5,295 bases of DNA, taken from the NCBI GenBank assembly GCA_003511885.1, contig DOIX01000228.1:1-5295 (forward strand). The letters run 5' to 3'. Origin of the DNA: Cyanobacteria bacterium UBA11153. GTDB lineage: Bacteria; Cyanobacteriota; Cyanobacteriia; Cyanobacteriales; Coleofasciculaceae. This document shows, one piece after another, positions 1-5,295 of this stretch. The notes beneath the pieces are model-generated. The model saw nothing but the letters and a program-made list of their open reading frames with translations, did no database searches and was not told the origin of the DNA. Each line of letters opens with the position of its first letter. Position 1 is the stretch's first letter. A program made the position numbers and the translations under genes.

Positions 1-151
1 GATTTATACAGCAAGCCCTAATTGATAGTCAATTTAGAAAAAAATTCGTAACTTGTTTTACCCACTGCTACTACTAGCCTTCACTCACCTCAGAAACGTT
101 ACGGCAAGGTATGAATAGTTTTCGACTACTGCTATATTAGCCTCTCACCTC

Positions 152-589
152 TTACCTTTCATGTGATTCAGGGTTGTTAAATAAATCGAGTGGTAAATGT
201 CCATACATCTCATTAATGCCTCCCTCAAATGAGGATTGACAAGATACCAGTACTCCCCGATATTTACCAGTATAATAATCCAGATAGCATAGTCCAGTAT
301 TACCGTTGAATTTGATATAAACTGGCTCGTCAATAGGGATAAGATTCGGATCCGGTTGGTATCCTAATGCGGCAGAATAGGTTTTGAGGGCTGCTAAACC
401 TTGGTCAGCATTATCAGCACAAATACCTAATATCTGAAAATCGGAATTTTCGGCAAGTAGGAGTATTGCTTGACGAATTTGCGCTTTTTCTGATTCGGAA
501 GTGATGGATTGGGTATCAACGCAGTTGAATGGTTTGAGAATTGCTTGGGCGGCTTGGATGGTGAGATGGCTTGGGTTTGGGGGAGACAT
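152..589 (-). CDS. DUF1824 family protein (conserved cyanobacterial hypothetical)
   Basis: A 145-residue soluble protein with no signal peptide or membrane segment. I assign it to DUF1824, a cyanobacterial family of about this length and unknown biochemical function, from recalled conserved blocks: QAILKPFNC (residues 15-23), GICAD (55-59), EPVYIKFNG (88-96), YTGKYRGVLVSCQS (106-119) and GHLPLDLF near the C-terminus (130-137). The reading frame is open back to 619, but the only upstream candidate is a TTG at 619-617, which lies in a heptamer repeat tract and would add an unconvincing ten residues. The ATG at 589 gives the expected family N-terminus, so I chose it. Neither start has a clear Shine-Dalgarno sequence. 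A sequence resembling a -10 box (TATTAT) abuts the ATG, too close to be its own promoter if translation starts there. The gene lies downstream of, and on the same strand as, a decayed gene and the pilin-like gene, but long gaps argue against a tight operon. Confidence 0.9.
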   Translation of the reverse strand: MSPPNPSHLTIQAAQAILKPFNCVDTQSITSESEKAQIRQAILLLAENSDFQILGICADNADQGLAALKTYSAALGYQPDPNLIPIDEPVYIKFNGNTGLCYLDYYTGKYRGVLVSCQSSFEGGINEMYGHLPLDLFNNPESHER

Positions 590-616
590 TATAATATGTA
601 GCAAGAGTGACGCATT

Positions 617-637
617 CAAAAGTCAAAAGTCAAAATC
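617..637. repeat. Heptanucleotide tandem repeat (CAAAAGT-type STRR)
   Basis: Three consecutive 7-bp units, CAAAAGT CAAAAGT CAAAATC, just upstream of the DUF1824 gene. The exact 7-bp period matches the short tandemly repeated repetitive sequences common between genes in filamentous cyanobacteria. The tract covers the possible TTG start at 619, which is a reason to prefer the downstream ATG. Confidence 0.75.
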
Positions 638-777
638 AAATGCTTACTGTGAATAGTTTCTGGCGTTTGCGGATGTCCTAACTGCCGAATGCAACTGTTA
701 TAAGTACTCGATGTATGAGTTTTTAACTGACTGAACTAATATATAATAATTTTACTTCGTAAACAAATAGAACTGTA

Positions 778-1059
778 CTACAACCTTACTGTTTGTCTGA
801 CTGCCTCCATTATCCGCGATCTCACTTCAGTATCGCTGATATCTGATTCCCTCAATTGCACCACTCTCAATAAATAAGCTGCCACCCACTCAAACCCACG
901 CCGAGCCATCAACTCCTTGACATTTATCCTAATGAGGATTACTATAATCATCCGTTCGTAACACTGCCAAGCCGCATTGGTTCAAGGAATATCTGCAGGG
1001 GCGGGTTGAGAGATAACCTAAGTATCCCACCGATAAAAATCGTGTAAAATCTGCTTCAA
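778..1059 (-). pseudogene. Decayed small gene, two in-frame stop codons, family not recognised
   Basis: One minus-strand frame reads as protein-like sequence for about 93 codons but is broken by TAG at 1020-1018 and TGA at 984-982, before a natural TAG stop at 780-778. The three pieces are LKQILHDFYRWDT (from a TTG at 1059), VISQPAPADIP, and a 67-residue stretch beginning TNAAWQCYERM and containing ELMARRGFEWVAAYLLRV, then QLRESDISDTEVRSRIMEAV. The composition (amphipathic helices, W, F, Y, charged residues) looks like a real protein rather than random translation, and the frame never shifts across the two stops. The longest intact part that starts with ATG is 57 codons (951-778), so a shortened product is possible. 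I do not recognise the family and propose no function. The gene begins 18 bp after the stop of the pilin-like gene, in the same frame, which could be chance. Confidence 0.55.
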
Positions 1060-1077
1060 TGTAGAAAATACACGTCT

Positions 1078-1605
1078 TTAAAAGGTTTTTTTGCGATCGA
1101 ATTCCACTAAAGCATGAGACTCATCTGGACATAAAACTCCAATTGATGGATAGGGAGGCACAGTTGGGATCGTTGGTGGATAAATAGATGGTTTAATTGT
1201 CTCACAAATACCCGCAATCGCAGTCCTTGATTCACCAAGAGAAAATAGAAAGACAACACCAGTGTAGCTTTTAATACCAGAATCCTTAGCCTTAGCAGTC
1301 ACGATCGTCTGCCTAATTTCATCACCATGAGCTACAATATCATACTGATAACTATTACTACCTAACGGAATGTCTATATCCAAATCATCAATCCTTGTCG
1401 CAAATCTGGAATGTTCCAAGTAGTAAGCTAGTTGTCCTGAGTTGATTGCCGCAAGATATTGTTGCGCTTCCTCTTCTCTCACCCTAATTTCTGAGAGATT
1501 TTGAGCAATAATAGTTGGTGGCTCTTCAGACTCGACACCCGGAGATAATGGAATCAATAGAGGTGCTATACCCAAGATAGCGATAGTTTTGGTAATGTAG
1601 TTCAT
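1078..1605 (-). CDS. Type IV pilin-like G/H family protein with Sec-type signal
   Basis: A 175-residue exported protein. Residues 1-5 carry a lysine-bearing n-region with K6 next to it. A hydrophobic core at about 7-20 follows, then a polar stretch ending near TIIAQN (31-36), which fits a Sec signal peptide cleaved before about residue 35. The mature part resembles the cyanobacterial pilin-like G/H family: EAQQYLAAINSGQLAYYLEHSRFAT (46-70) is the conserved opening, followed by SYQYDIV (85-91), SYTGVVFLF (113-121) and a C-terminal pair of cysteines, C134 and C159, that could form a disulfide across a proline-rich loop (139-153). It lacks the prepilin peptidase signature (G-F-x-L-x-E before a hydrophobic helix), so it is probably a periplasmic or extracytoplasmic protein with a pilin-like fold, not an assembled pilus subunit. 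The ATG at 1605 has a weak GGA about 9 nt upstream and gives a complete signal peptide. It is divergent from the ABC permease. Its precise role is unknown. Confidence 0.82.
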   Translation of the reverse strand: MNYITKTIAILGIAPLLIPLSPGVESEEPPTIIAQNLSEIRVREEEAQQYLAAINSGQLAYYLEHSRFATRIDDLDIDIPLGSNSYQYDIVAHGDEIRQTIVTAKAKDSGIKSYTGVVFLFSLGESRTAIAGICETIKPSIYPPTIPTVPPYPSIGVLCPDESHALVEFDRKKTF

Positions 1606-1719
1606 AGTAGAGATCCAATTTTAATTGCAAAAACACAAACCCCGATTGGTCTTGACAAGATTGACAGATATTACAGAATTATTTTACCCATGCCCCACCA
1701 TAATTCTCGATTGTAATTT

Positions 1720-1742
1720 TTGAGTTTGGCCCTCAAACTCAA
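1720..1742. promoter_or_regulatory. Inverted repeat between divergent genes (possible operator or hairpin)
   Basis: Perfect 9-bp arms TTGAGTTTG (1720-1728) and CAAACTCAA (1734-1742) around a 5-nt loop. It lies about midway between the divergent pilin-like and permease starts. Neither strand has a T-run after the stem, and no gene ends here, so a terminator is unlikely. A regulator-binding site or a 5' leader hairpin is possible, but the sequence alone does not show function. Confidence 0.4.
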
Positions 1743-1788
1743 GACTGACTGCTCGCGGCTGCCCCAACTCGAAACTCACAACTATTTT

Positions 1789-1809
1789 GCCCACTCCCTA
1801 GTCACCACC
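1789..1809. repeat. Degenerate heptanucleotide repeat before the permease start
   Basis: C-rich units GCCCACT CCCTAGT CACCACC. The 11-base string CCCACTCCCTA at 1790-1800 recurs at 5078-5088, inside another heptamer tract. The repeat ends 10 nt before the permease ATG, so it occupies the place where a Shine-Dalgarno sequence would be expected, and none is present. Confidence 0.5.
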
Positions 1810-1819
1810 TCCCCCAAAA

Positions 1820-2593
1820 ATGAAATATTATCGAGAAACCCTAGCTGTAGCTCAAAGAATTTTAATTGAATTGTGGCGCAGACAACGTAGCCTAATTTTT
1901 TGGAGTATTTTTCCCATTTCCATCCTCTTAATTAATGGATTAATTTTGACAGAAAGAGGGAAAATCTCGCTAGCTAAAGCATTATCAATTGCTGCCCCCT
2001 CTACACTAGTAGGTGCTGCCTTGTTTTTTAGTTGTTTAGGCGGTACAGTAGCCACAGTAGTAGCAGAGCGAGAACAACTAACGCTCAAACGTTTATTTAT
2101 CTCCCCCTTGAGCGGTACTTCCTATTTTCTCGGTATTTTTTTCGCCCATAGCTGTATTGCTGGCGGTCAAACTATCCTAGTTTATACTGTATCAACTTTT
2201 TTGGGTGCGGAGATCGGGGGATCTATAGAATTGGGTATACTAATTATCGTACTCAGTACGATCGCATATATTGGTGTGGGCTTCATTCTCGGTACTCAGT
2301 TAGCCCGACGCACTGAGGATGTCAATGCCTTAGTAGCAACATTTGGCGTACCTCTTTTAATTTTAGGAGGAGCATTTTTACCTACATCTTTATTTTCCCA
2401 GAAGTTATTGGATATTGCCAAATATAACCCAATTTATCACATGAATGAAGCTTTACTTGGAGTTTGGGCTAATGGTGATAGTTTAGCAGAAATTCAGGAT
2501 CATTTCTGGTTTTTATCTCTATTTGCTCTTGTGACAAGTGCAATCGGGTGGTTATCCTATCAGGGAATGGTGAGAGTTGAGAGAAAGTTATAG
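1820..2593 (+). CDS. ABC-2 type transporter permease
   Basis: A 257-residue integral membrane protein, the usual size for a single ABC-2 permease half. Six hydrophobic segments are visible at about 24-43, 57-82, 101-129, 133-158, 169-187 and 229-248. The cytoplasmic loop AEREQLTLKRLFISPLSG (82-99) between segments 2 and 3 matches the ABC-2 pattern (E-x-E-x-x-T-L-x-x-L-x-x-S-P-L) that contacts the ATPase. The PLLILGGAFLP stretch (178-188) and YNPIYHMNEALLG (202-214) are also typical of the family, which exports drugs, lipids, polysaccharides or metals. The substrate cannot be inferred here. The ATG at 1820 is the first possible start, because an in-frame TAG lies at 1799-1801. No Shine-Dalgarno sequence is visible; C-rich repeat sequence precedes the gene. 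The partner ATPase lies 193 bp downstream on the same strand. A weak TTGACA at 1652-1657 with CAGAAT at 1674-1679 (16-bp spacing) is a possible but unconvincing promoter. Confidence 0.92.
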   Translation: MKYYRETLAVAQRILIELWRRQRSLIFWSIFPISILLINGLILTERGKISLAKALSIAAPSTLVGAALFFSCLGGTVATVVAEREQLTLKRLFISPLSGTSYFLGIFFAHSCIAGGQTILVYTVSTFLGAEIGGSIELGILIIVLSTIAYIGVGFILGTQLARRTEDVNALVATFGVPLLILGGAFLPTSLFSQKLLDIAKYNPIYHMNEALLGVWANGDSLAEIQDHFWFLSLFALVTSAIGWLSYQGMVRVERKL

Positions 2594-2612
2594 TTTACAA
2601 TAGGCTCAATAG

Positions 2613-2640
2613 CTAATGACTAATAGCTAATGGCTAATTA
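2613..2640. repeat. Heptanucleotide tandem repeat (CTAATNN, four units)
   Basis: Four exact-period units: CTAATGA CTAATAG CTAATGG CTAATTA. Five of seven bases are invariant. It starts 19 bp after the permease stop and is a typical cyanobacterial STRR. Confidence 0.85.
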
Positions 2641-2749
2641 TAAATAGTGAAAGGTTTTCGCTCTATCACTAACCTACATTCTCCTAGCCACCAGTTATTA
2701 AGAGCCTGAAAAAGGCAACCAGCAACTTAAAACCTCAAAACTGAAAAAT

Positions 2750-2770
2750 CTAACCCATAACCTCTAACCC
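2750..2770. repeat. Heptanucleotide tandem repeat (CTAACCC-type, three units)
   Basis: Three units, CTAACCC ATAACCT CTAACCC, ending 16 bp before the GTG start of the ATPase gene. This is the second heptamer tract in the same 193-bp gap, so repeat growth may explain why two genes expected to be close together are apart. Confidence 0.7.
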
Positions 2771-2786
2771 AAGAATAATTAAACTT

Positions 2787-3698
2787 GTGCTAAAAATTGA
2801 AAACTTGACAAAATCCTATGGAAAACGACTAGTGCTTCAGGATTTAAGCATCAAGGTTGCCCCAGGTGAGATTTACGGTTTACTCGGACCAAATGGCGCA
2901 GGGAAGACAACGACAATCAACATTATCTGTAATCTACTACAACCAGATAGGGGCGCGATCGCAATCGATAACCAACCCGTATCGGAAGCCACGAAAAAGC
3001 TGATTGGCGTTGCCCCCCAGGAAAACTTGCTCTATAAAACCCTATCCTGCGCAGAAAATCTCAATTTCTACGCCAGAATTTATGGTTTAAACAAACAGCA
3101 ACGCCAAAGACAAGTACAAGAATGCTTATCAGCAGTTAACCTATTAGATAGAGCTAAAAGTCCCGTCGAAACTCTAAGTGGAGGAATGCAGAGACGGTTA
3201 AATATTGCAGTAGCTTTAGTCCATCAGCCAAAATTAGTAATTTTAGATGAACCTACTACTGGATTAGATATTGAATCTCGTTATGAAATATGGGAATTAA
3301 TTCGCTCTCTGAAAAATCGGGGAATTACTATTTTACTCACCACTCATTTATTAGATGAAGCGGAACGTCTCTGCGAGAGAATTGGCATTATTAAGCAGGG
3401 ACATATTATCGCCGAAGGAACCTTAGAAGAGTTACGCAAAAGAGTTAAAGCCGAAGAAATTGTAGTTCTCCAGACATCAGAAGAAGAAAACGCAATCGCG
3501 CGAGGGAAAAAACTTGGATTTACCCACAGATTATACGGCAATGAACTTGCATTTTGGTTGCCAGAAAAACTAGACTTAAAAGATATTCTATCCTCTTTTG
3601 ATGGCATCCCTATCGAATCAATTTCTCGTCATCCAGTGCGACTAGAACATATCTATGTAGAAGTAATTTCATATTATAGCACTACCAAGACACGTTAA
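2787..3698 (+). CDS. ABC transporter ATP-binding protein (ABC-2 exporter ATPase)
   Basis: A 303-residue ATPase that should power the upstream permease. All catalytic motifs are intact: Walker A GPNGAGKTT (34-42), Q-loop Q78 in GVAPQENLLY, signature LSGGMQRR (130-137), Walker B LVILDEP (150-156) with D154 and E155, D-loop GLD (159-161) and switch histidine H187 in TTHLLDEAE. The C-terminal 80-90 residues form the accessory domain usual in the DrrA/NatA-like subfamily. The start is GTG at 2787, placing MLKIENLTKSYG at the family N-terminus. The frame is open back to 2754 but has no better start, and no Shine-Dalgarno sequence is visible. The core ends near RLEHIYVEVI (285-294), where relatives normally finish within a few residues. 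The last seven residues, YSTTKTR (297-303), are encoded exactly by the left arm of a perfect inverted repeat, so this tail may be a late addition. An exact HIP1 octamer lies inside the gene. Confidence 0.95.
   Translation: MLKIENLTKSYGKRLVLQDLSIKVAPGEIYGLLGPNGAGKTTTINIICNLLQPDRGAIAIDNQPVSEATKKLIGVAPQENLLYKTLSCAENLNFYARIYGLNKQQRQRQVQECLSAVNLLDRAKSPVETLSGGMQRRLNIAVALVHQPKLVILDEPTTGLDIESRYEIWELIRSLKNRGITILLTTHLLDEAERLCERIGIIKQGHIIAEGTLEELRKRVKAEEIVVLQTSEEENAIARGKKLGFTHRLYGNELAFWLPEKLDLKDILSSFDGIPIESISRHPVRLEHIYVEVISYYSTTKTR
2955..2962. repeat. HIP1 octamer GCGATCGC
   Basis: Exact highly iterated palindrome, over-represented in many cyanobacterial genomes. Here it is part of codons 57-59 of the ABC ATPase. 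It supports the cyanobacterial assignment. Confidence 0.9.
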
Positions 3699-3732
3699 AA
3701 CAATGTCCTGACGTGTCTTGGTAGTGCTATAA
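3674..3732. repeat. Perfect 22-bp inverted repeat overlapping the ATPase 3' end
   Basis: Arms 3674-3695 and 3711-3732 are perfect reverse complements around a 15-nt loop. The left arm contains TAGCACTACCAAGACACG and the right arm CGTGTCTTGGTAGTGCTA. Bases 3675-3695 are in phase with, and encode, the last seven ATPase codons; the TAA stop (3696-3698) opens the loop. Neither side has a T-run after the stem, so it is not a standard intrinsic terminator, although such a strong RNA hairpin could still protect the transcript end or help stop convergent transcription. The outermost bases are TATA on both sides, which would fit TA-targeting IS630/Tc1-like ends. That points to a small palindromic element or MITE remnant; this origin is inference. 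Confidence 0.93.
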
Positions 3733-3766
3733 ATGGGAAAATTGCCTTCAAGAAAAATCTTCAAAT

Positions 3767-3787
3767 CCCGACACCCCACACCCTCAC
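3767..3787. repeat. Degenerate heptanucleotide repeat (CCCCACA-type)
   Basis: Units CCCGACA CCCCACA CCCTCAC in the convergent intergenic gap. CCCCACA is also the unit of the tract at 5224-5251. Confidence 0.6.
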
Positions 3788-3792
3788 CTCAC

Positions 3793-3827
3793 AAAAAGAC
3801 TTTTTCCGCAAACCCTATATAGGGTTT
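3793..3827. terminator. Two palindromes in the convergent gap, possible bidirectional terminator
   Basis: AAAAAG-A-CTTTTT (3793-3805) is followed by a perfect 18-bp palindrome, AAACCCTATATAGGGTTT (3810-3827). They lie between the 3' ends of the ATPase and RodZ-like genes, where a terminator for both strands is expected. The larger palindrome can fold as a short A-tract/GC/T-tract hairpin on either strand, but the T-run is only three bases and the GC part is three pairs, so it would be a weak terminator. On the minus strand the five-T run of the smaller palindrome comes further downstream. A protein-binding site or a dispersed repeat is an alternative. Confidence 0.4.
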
Positions 3828-3846
3828 CTCACTAATGTATTGACAG

Positions 3847-4893
3847 TTAAAATCGCAATACTTCAGGAGGGGCAATATCACCTCCAACTTTTACACCTCT
3901 ATTAGTTGATTGTACTCCAGGTTTACTAATCGCTTCTACCTTTTTACTATTAGTCGCAAAAGATGTTTGAGGAGAATTAACTGAATTAGATTTAATAGAT
4001 ACACCTGATGGCGATTGGTGCGACATCAAGTTTAAACCTCCCACAGCCCCCGCAATTAAAGCAGTATAACCAAGATATAAATGAATTGGTGTAACTTGTA
4101 ACCCTCCTCCAAAGGAAAATTGATACCAGGGAGAAACCGTAGTTTTAAGTAAATCAGGAGGTATGGGTAAAGAGTCTGCCATCGCCACACCATCTAACCC
4201 CAAAGCCTGACAAAGCCGACGAATAAAACCGCGAATATAAACATCTTCTGGTAAGTGGGAAATTAGACCATTTTCTAAAGCCTCAATCTGATATTTTGGC
4301 ACTAAAGTTTGACGATAAAGTTGTTCTGTACTCAGAGAACGATCTTGGCGTGCTTGTCGTAATTTTTGACCAATTTGACGCAATGTATCTTCCCGTTGTT
4401 GAGCAAATTGTTCCTTGGCAGACTCTGCTTTGTTTATTTTCTTATCCAACTTAGGCTTTTCCACATCTTTATTCATCAAACTTGGGGATTGTGTCAATTC
4501 AAATGAATCCAGGAGGCGCTCTCCCGAATTTATTTCTAATTCCAAATTTATCTTGCCAGAAAAATAGTCTATATCTTGCTTAAGTTGTCTTTTTTCCTCT
4601 TTGCCAAAATCCAAATTGATTTCTCCACTATTCACGGGGATAACTGTCTTATTTTTAGCCACCTTATCTAAAGTAATTCGGACAGCTTCTTTTCCTACTG
4701 CTTTGACTAAAAGTTCGGCAGTATTAGACTCTTGGCCTAACATTGTTTGTAGTCCAGCCATGGTGCGACGGTAAACTTCACTATTTGCCAATTCTACTTC
4801 AATTTGACTGAGGAGCGATCGCAATTTTTCTTGAGAAATTTCAGGGGTTGAGGTATCGCTGGAACTATAACTAGACGTATGTTGAATTCCCAT
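3847..4893 (-). CDS. RodZ-like helix-turn-helix membrane protein with N-terminal extension
   Basis: A 348-residue protein. Residues 170-235 match the RodZ-type HTH domain (HTH_25), from RQIGQKLRQARQDRSLSTEQ through YQIEALENG to the hallmark LPEDVYIRGFIRRLCQALGLDG (214-235, quoted in abbreviated sense). A proline-rich linker (240-256) leads to one hydrophobic segment at about 267-290, then a Ser/Asn-rich tail of about 58 residues ending APPEVLRF. By analogy with RodZ, the HTH would be cytoplasmic and the tail periplasmic. RodZ links MreB to the cell envelope, but here the HTH is not N-terminal: about 165 residues precede it, including a helical part (21-80) with YRRTMAGLQTMLG and LLVKAVGKEAVRITL, and a charged, probably coiled stretch at 142-185. 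It is therefore a RodZ relative, not a standard RodZ. The ATG at 4893 is the chosen start, with no clear Shine-Dalgarno sequence. A TATAGA at 4923-4918 could be a -10 box, but no good -35 accompanies it. The gene is convergent with the ABC ATPase. Confidence 0.8.
   Translation of the reverse strand: MGIQHTSSYSSSDTSTPEISQEKLRSLLSQIEVELANSEVYRRTMAGLQTMLGQESNTAELLVKAVGKEAVRITLDKVAKNKTVIPVNSGEINLDFGKEEKRQLKQDIDYFSGKINLELEINSGERLLDSFELTQSPSLMNKDVEKPKLDKKINKAESAKEQFAQQREDTLRQIGQKLRQARQDRSLSTEQLYRQTLVPKYQIEALENGLISHLPEDVYIRGFIRRLCQALGLDGVAMADSLPIPPDLLKTTVSPWYQFSFGGGLQVTPIHLYLGYTALIAGAVGGLNLMSHQSPSGVSIKSNSVNSPQTSFATNSKKVEAISKPGVQSTNRGVKVGGDIAPPEVLRF
4815..4822. repeat. HIP1 octamer GCGATCGC
   Basis: Second exact HIP1 site, within the codons for residues 24-27 of the RodZ-like protein. 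Confidence 0.9.
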
Positions 4894-4971
4894 ACTTTGT
4901 TCTTGTTTCAGTGTTTGTCTATACCGGCTAAGATTTGAAAGTGACGATCAAATCCTTGTTGGCTGGAATTT

Positions 4972-4988
4972 ATAGCCTGGGAGGCTAT
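4972..4988. repeat. Short hairpin upstream of the RodZ-like gene
   Basis: Perfect 7-bp arms ATAGCCT and AGGCTAT around GGG, 79 bp upstream of the RodZ-like start. There is no T-run on either side. It could be an operator or just a chance palindrome. Confidence 0.35.
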
Positions 4989-5076
4989 CTGATTATTCTG
5001 TAAGTTAGAGAGCCATCCGGATAGTTAGTATCATCAAATGTCTTGACGATTAAACCCATCTACGATCGGGAATTAT

Positions 5077-5104
5077 CCCCACTCCCTAATCCCCATTCCT
5101 AATA
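5077..5104. repeat. Heptanucleotide tandem repeat (CCCTAAT-type, four units)
   Basis: Units CCCCACT CCCTAAT CCCCATT CCTAATA. Eleven bases (CCCACTCCCTA) are shared with the tract preceding the permease gene. Confidence 0.75.
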
Positions 5105-5223
5105 CGCCGTTTATATATTTATATCAGGAAAAAAACAAATAATTATCCTTTGTTGTTACCTATACAGAAAAATAGATAAACCAGGTTTCCTCTATTAAGC
5201 TGCTACGCATTTAACTTGTATAT

Positions 5224-5251
5224 CCCCACACCCTACACCCCACACCCCACA
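5224..5251. repeat. Heptanucleotide tandem repeat (CCCCACA, four units)
   Basis: Units CCCCACA CCCTACA CCCCACA CCCCACA: three identical and one with a single change. CCCCACA is a well-known STRR unit of filamentous cyanobacteria. This is the cleanest array in the window. Confidence 0.88.
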
Positions 5252-5295
5252 ACCCTTTCAACAAATTTACTATCCAATTTATATGCGCCGCAGCT

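Larger units (their letters stand above)
4894..5295. other. Intergenic region, no gene recognised
   Basis: These 402 bp upstream of the RodZ-like gene have no open frame that looks like protein. They contain a 7-bp-stem hairpin (ATAGCCT at 4972-4978, AGGCTAT at 4982-4988), two heptamer repeat tracts, an AT-rich patch at 5110-5125 (TTATATATTTATAT), and a weak 6-bp inverted repeat AACAAA/TTTGTT at 5134-5154. An ATG at 5283 runs off the window edge after four codons and cannot be judged. The promoter of the RodZ-like gene should lie at the left end of this region. Confidence 0.6.

Noticed and set aside
64..151. Two similar stretches, ACTGCTACTACTAGCC at 64-79 and ACTGCTATATTAGCC at 128-142, each followed by a CTCACCTC-like string
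   Set aside because: The match needs gaps and mismatches and could be chance or a decayed repeat; there is too little to call it a feature.
145..333. 62-codon open frame on the minus strand within the DUF1824 gene
   Set aside because: It overlaps the clearly recognised DUF1824 frame and has no family features of its own.
590..619. TTG start at 619 that would extend the DUF1824 protein by ten residues
   Set aside because: It is a rare start lying in a repeat tract without a ribosome binding site, and the ATG at 589 fits the family N-terminus.
1852..2088. 78-codon minus-strand open frame inside the permease gene
   Set aside because: Antisense shadow of a well-supported membrane protein; its translation has no recognisable domain.
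2645..2671. TAGTGA...TCACTA 6-bp arms with a 15-nt loop after the permease, considered as a terminator
   Set aside because: The stem is short and AT-rich, the loop is long and no T-run follows.
3344..3607. 87-codon minus-strand open frame inside the ATPase gene
   Set aside because: Antisense shadow of the ATPase C-terminal region.
3674..3732. Reading the 22-bp inverted repeat as a CRISPR repeat or a standard rho-independent terminator
   Set aside because: It is a single unit with no spacers or repeated copies, and no T-tract follows the stem on either strand.
5283..5295. ATG near the right edge that could begin a plus-strand gene
   Set aside because: Only four codons are visible and there is no Shine-Dalgarno sequence in front, so it cannot be supported.

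Overview
The window looks like a piece of a cyanobacterial chromosome, probably from a filamentous species. The evidence is a DUF1824 gene (a family known from cyanobacteria), a Sec-exported protein resembling the cyanobacterial 'type IV pilin-like G/H' family, two exact HIP1 octamers (GCGATCGC), and many degenerate heptanucleotide tandem repeats (STRRs) between genes. There is no rRNA, tRNA, CRISPR array or complete insertion sequence.

Layout. The left third lies on the minus strand. Read in that direction it holds a pilin-like G/H protein (1605-1078), a decayed small gene of about 93 codons with two in-frame stops (1059-778), and a DUF1824 protein (589-152). A 214-bp divergent intergenic region with a 9-bp-stem hairpin separates these from the plus-strand pair in the middle: an ABC-2 type permease (1820-2593) and an ABC ATPase (2787-3698). 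The right third is a convergent minus-strand gene for a RodZ-like membrane protein with a helix-turn-helix (HTH) domain (4893-3847). It is followed by about 400 bp without a recognisable gene, up to the window edge.

How the genes work together. The permease and the ATPase almost certainly form one ABC-2 exporter, with two of each subunit. Its substrate cannot be read from the sequence. The RodZ-like protein, the DUF1824 protein and the pilin-like protein have no visible functional link to the exporter or to one another.

Most notable items. First, a perfect 22-bp inverted repeat with a 15-nt loop at 3674-3732. Its left arm encodes the last seven residues of the ATPase and its loop begins with the stop codon, as if a small palindromic or MITE-like element had landed in the 3' end of the gene. 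Second, the small decayed gene at 778-1059. Third, seven separate 7-bp-period repeat tracts, all between genes. Fourth, a perfect 18-bp palindrome in the convergent gap. I see no clear evidence of a wholly new multi-gene system.
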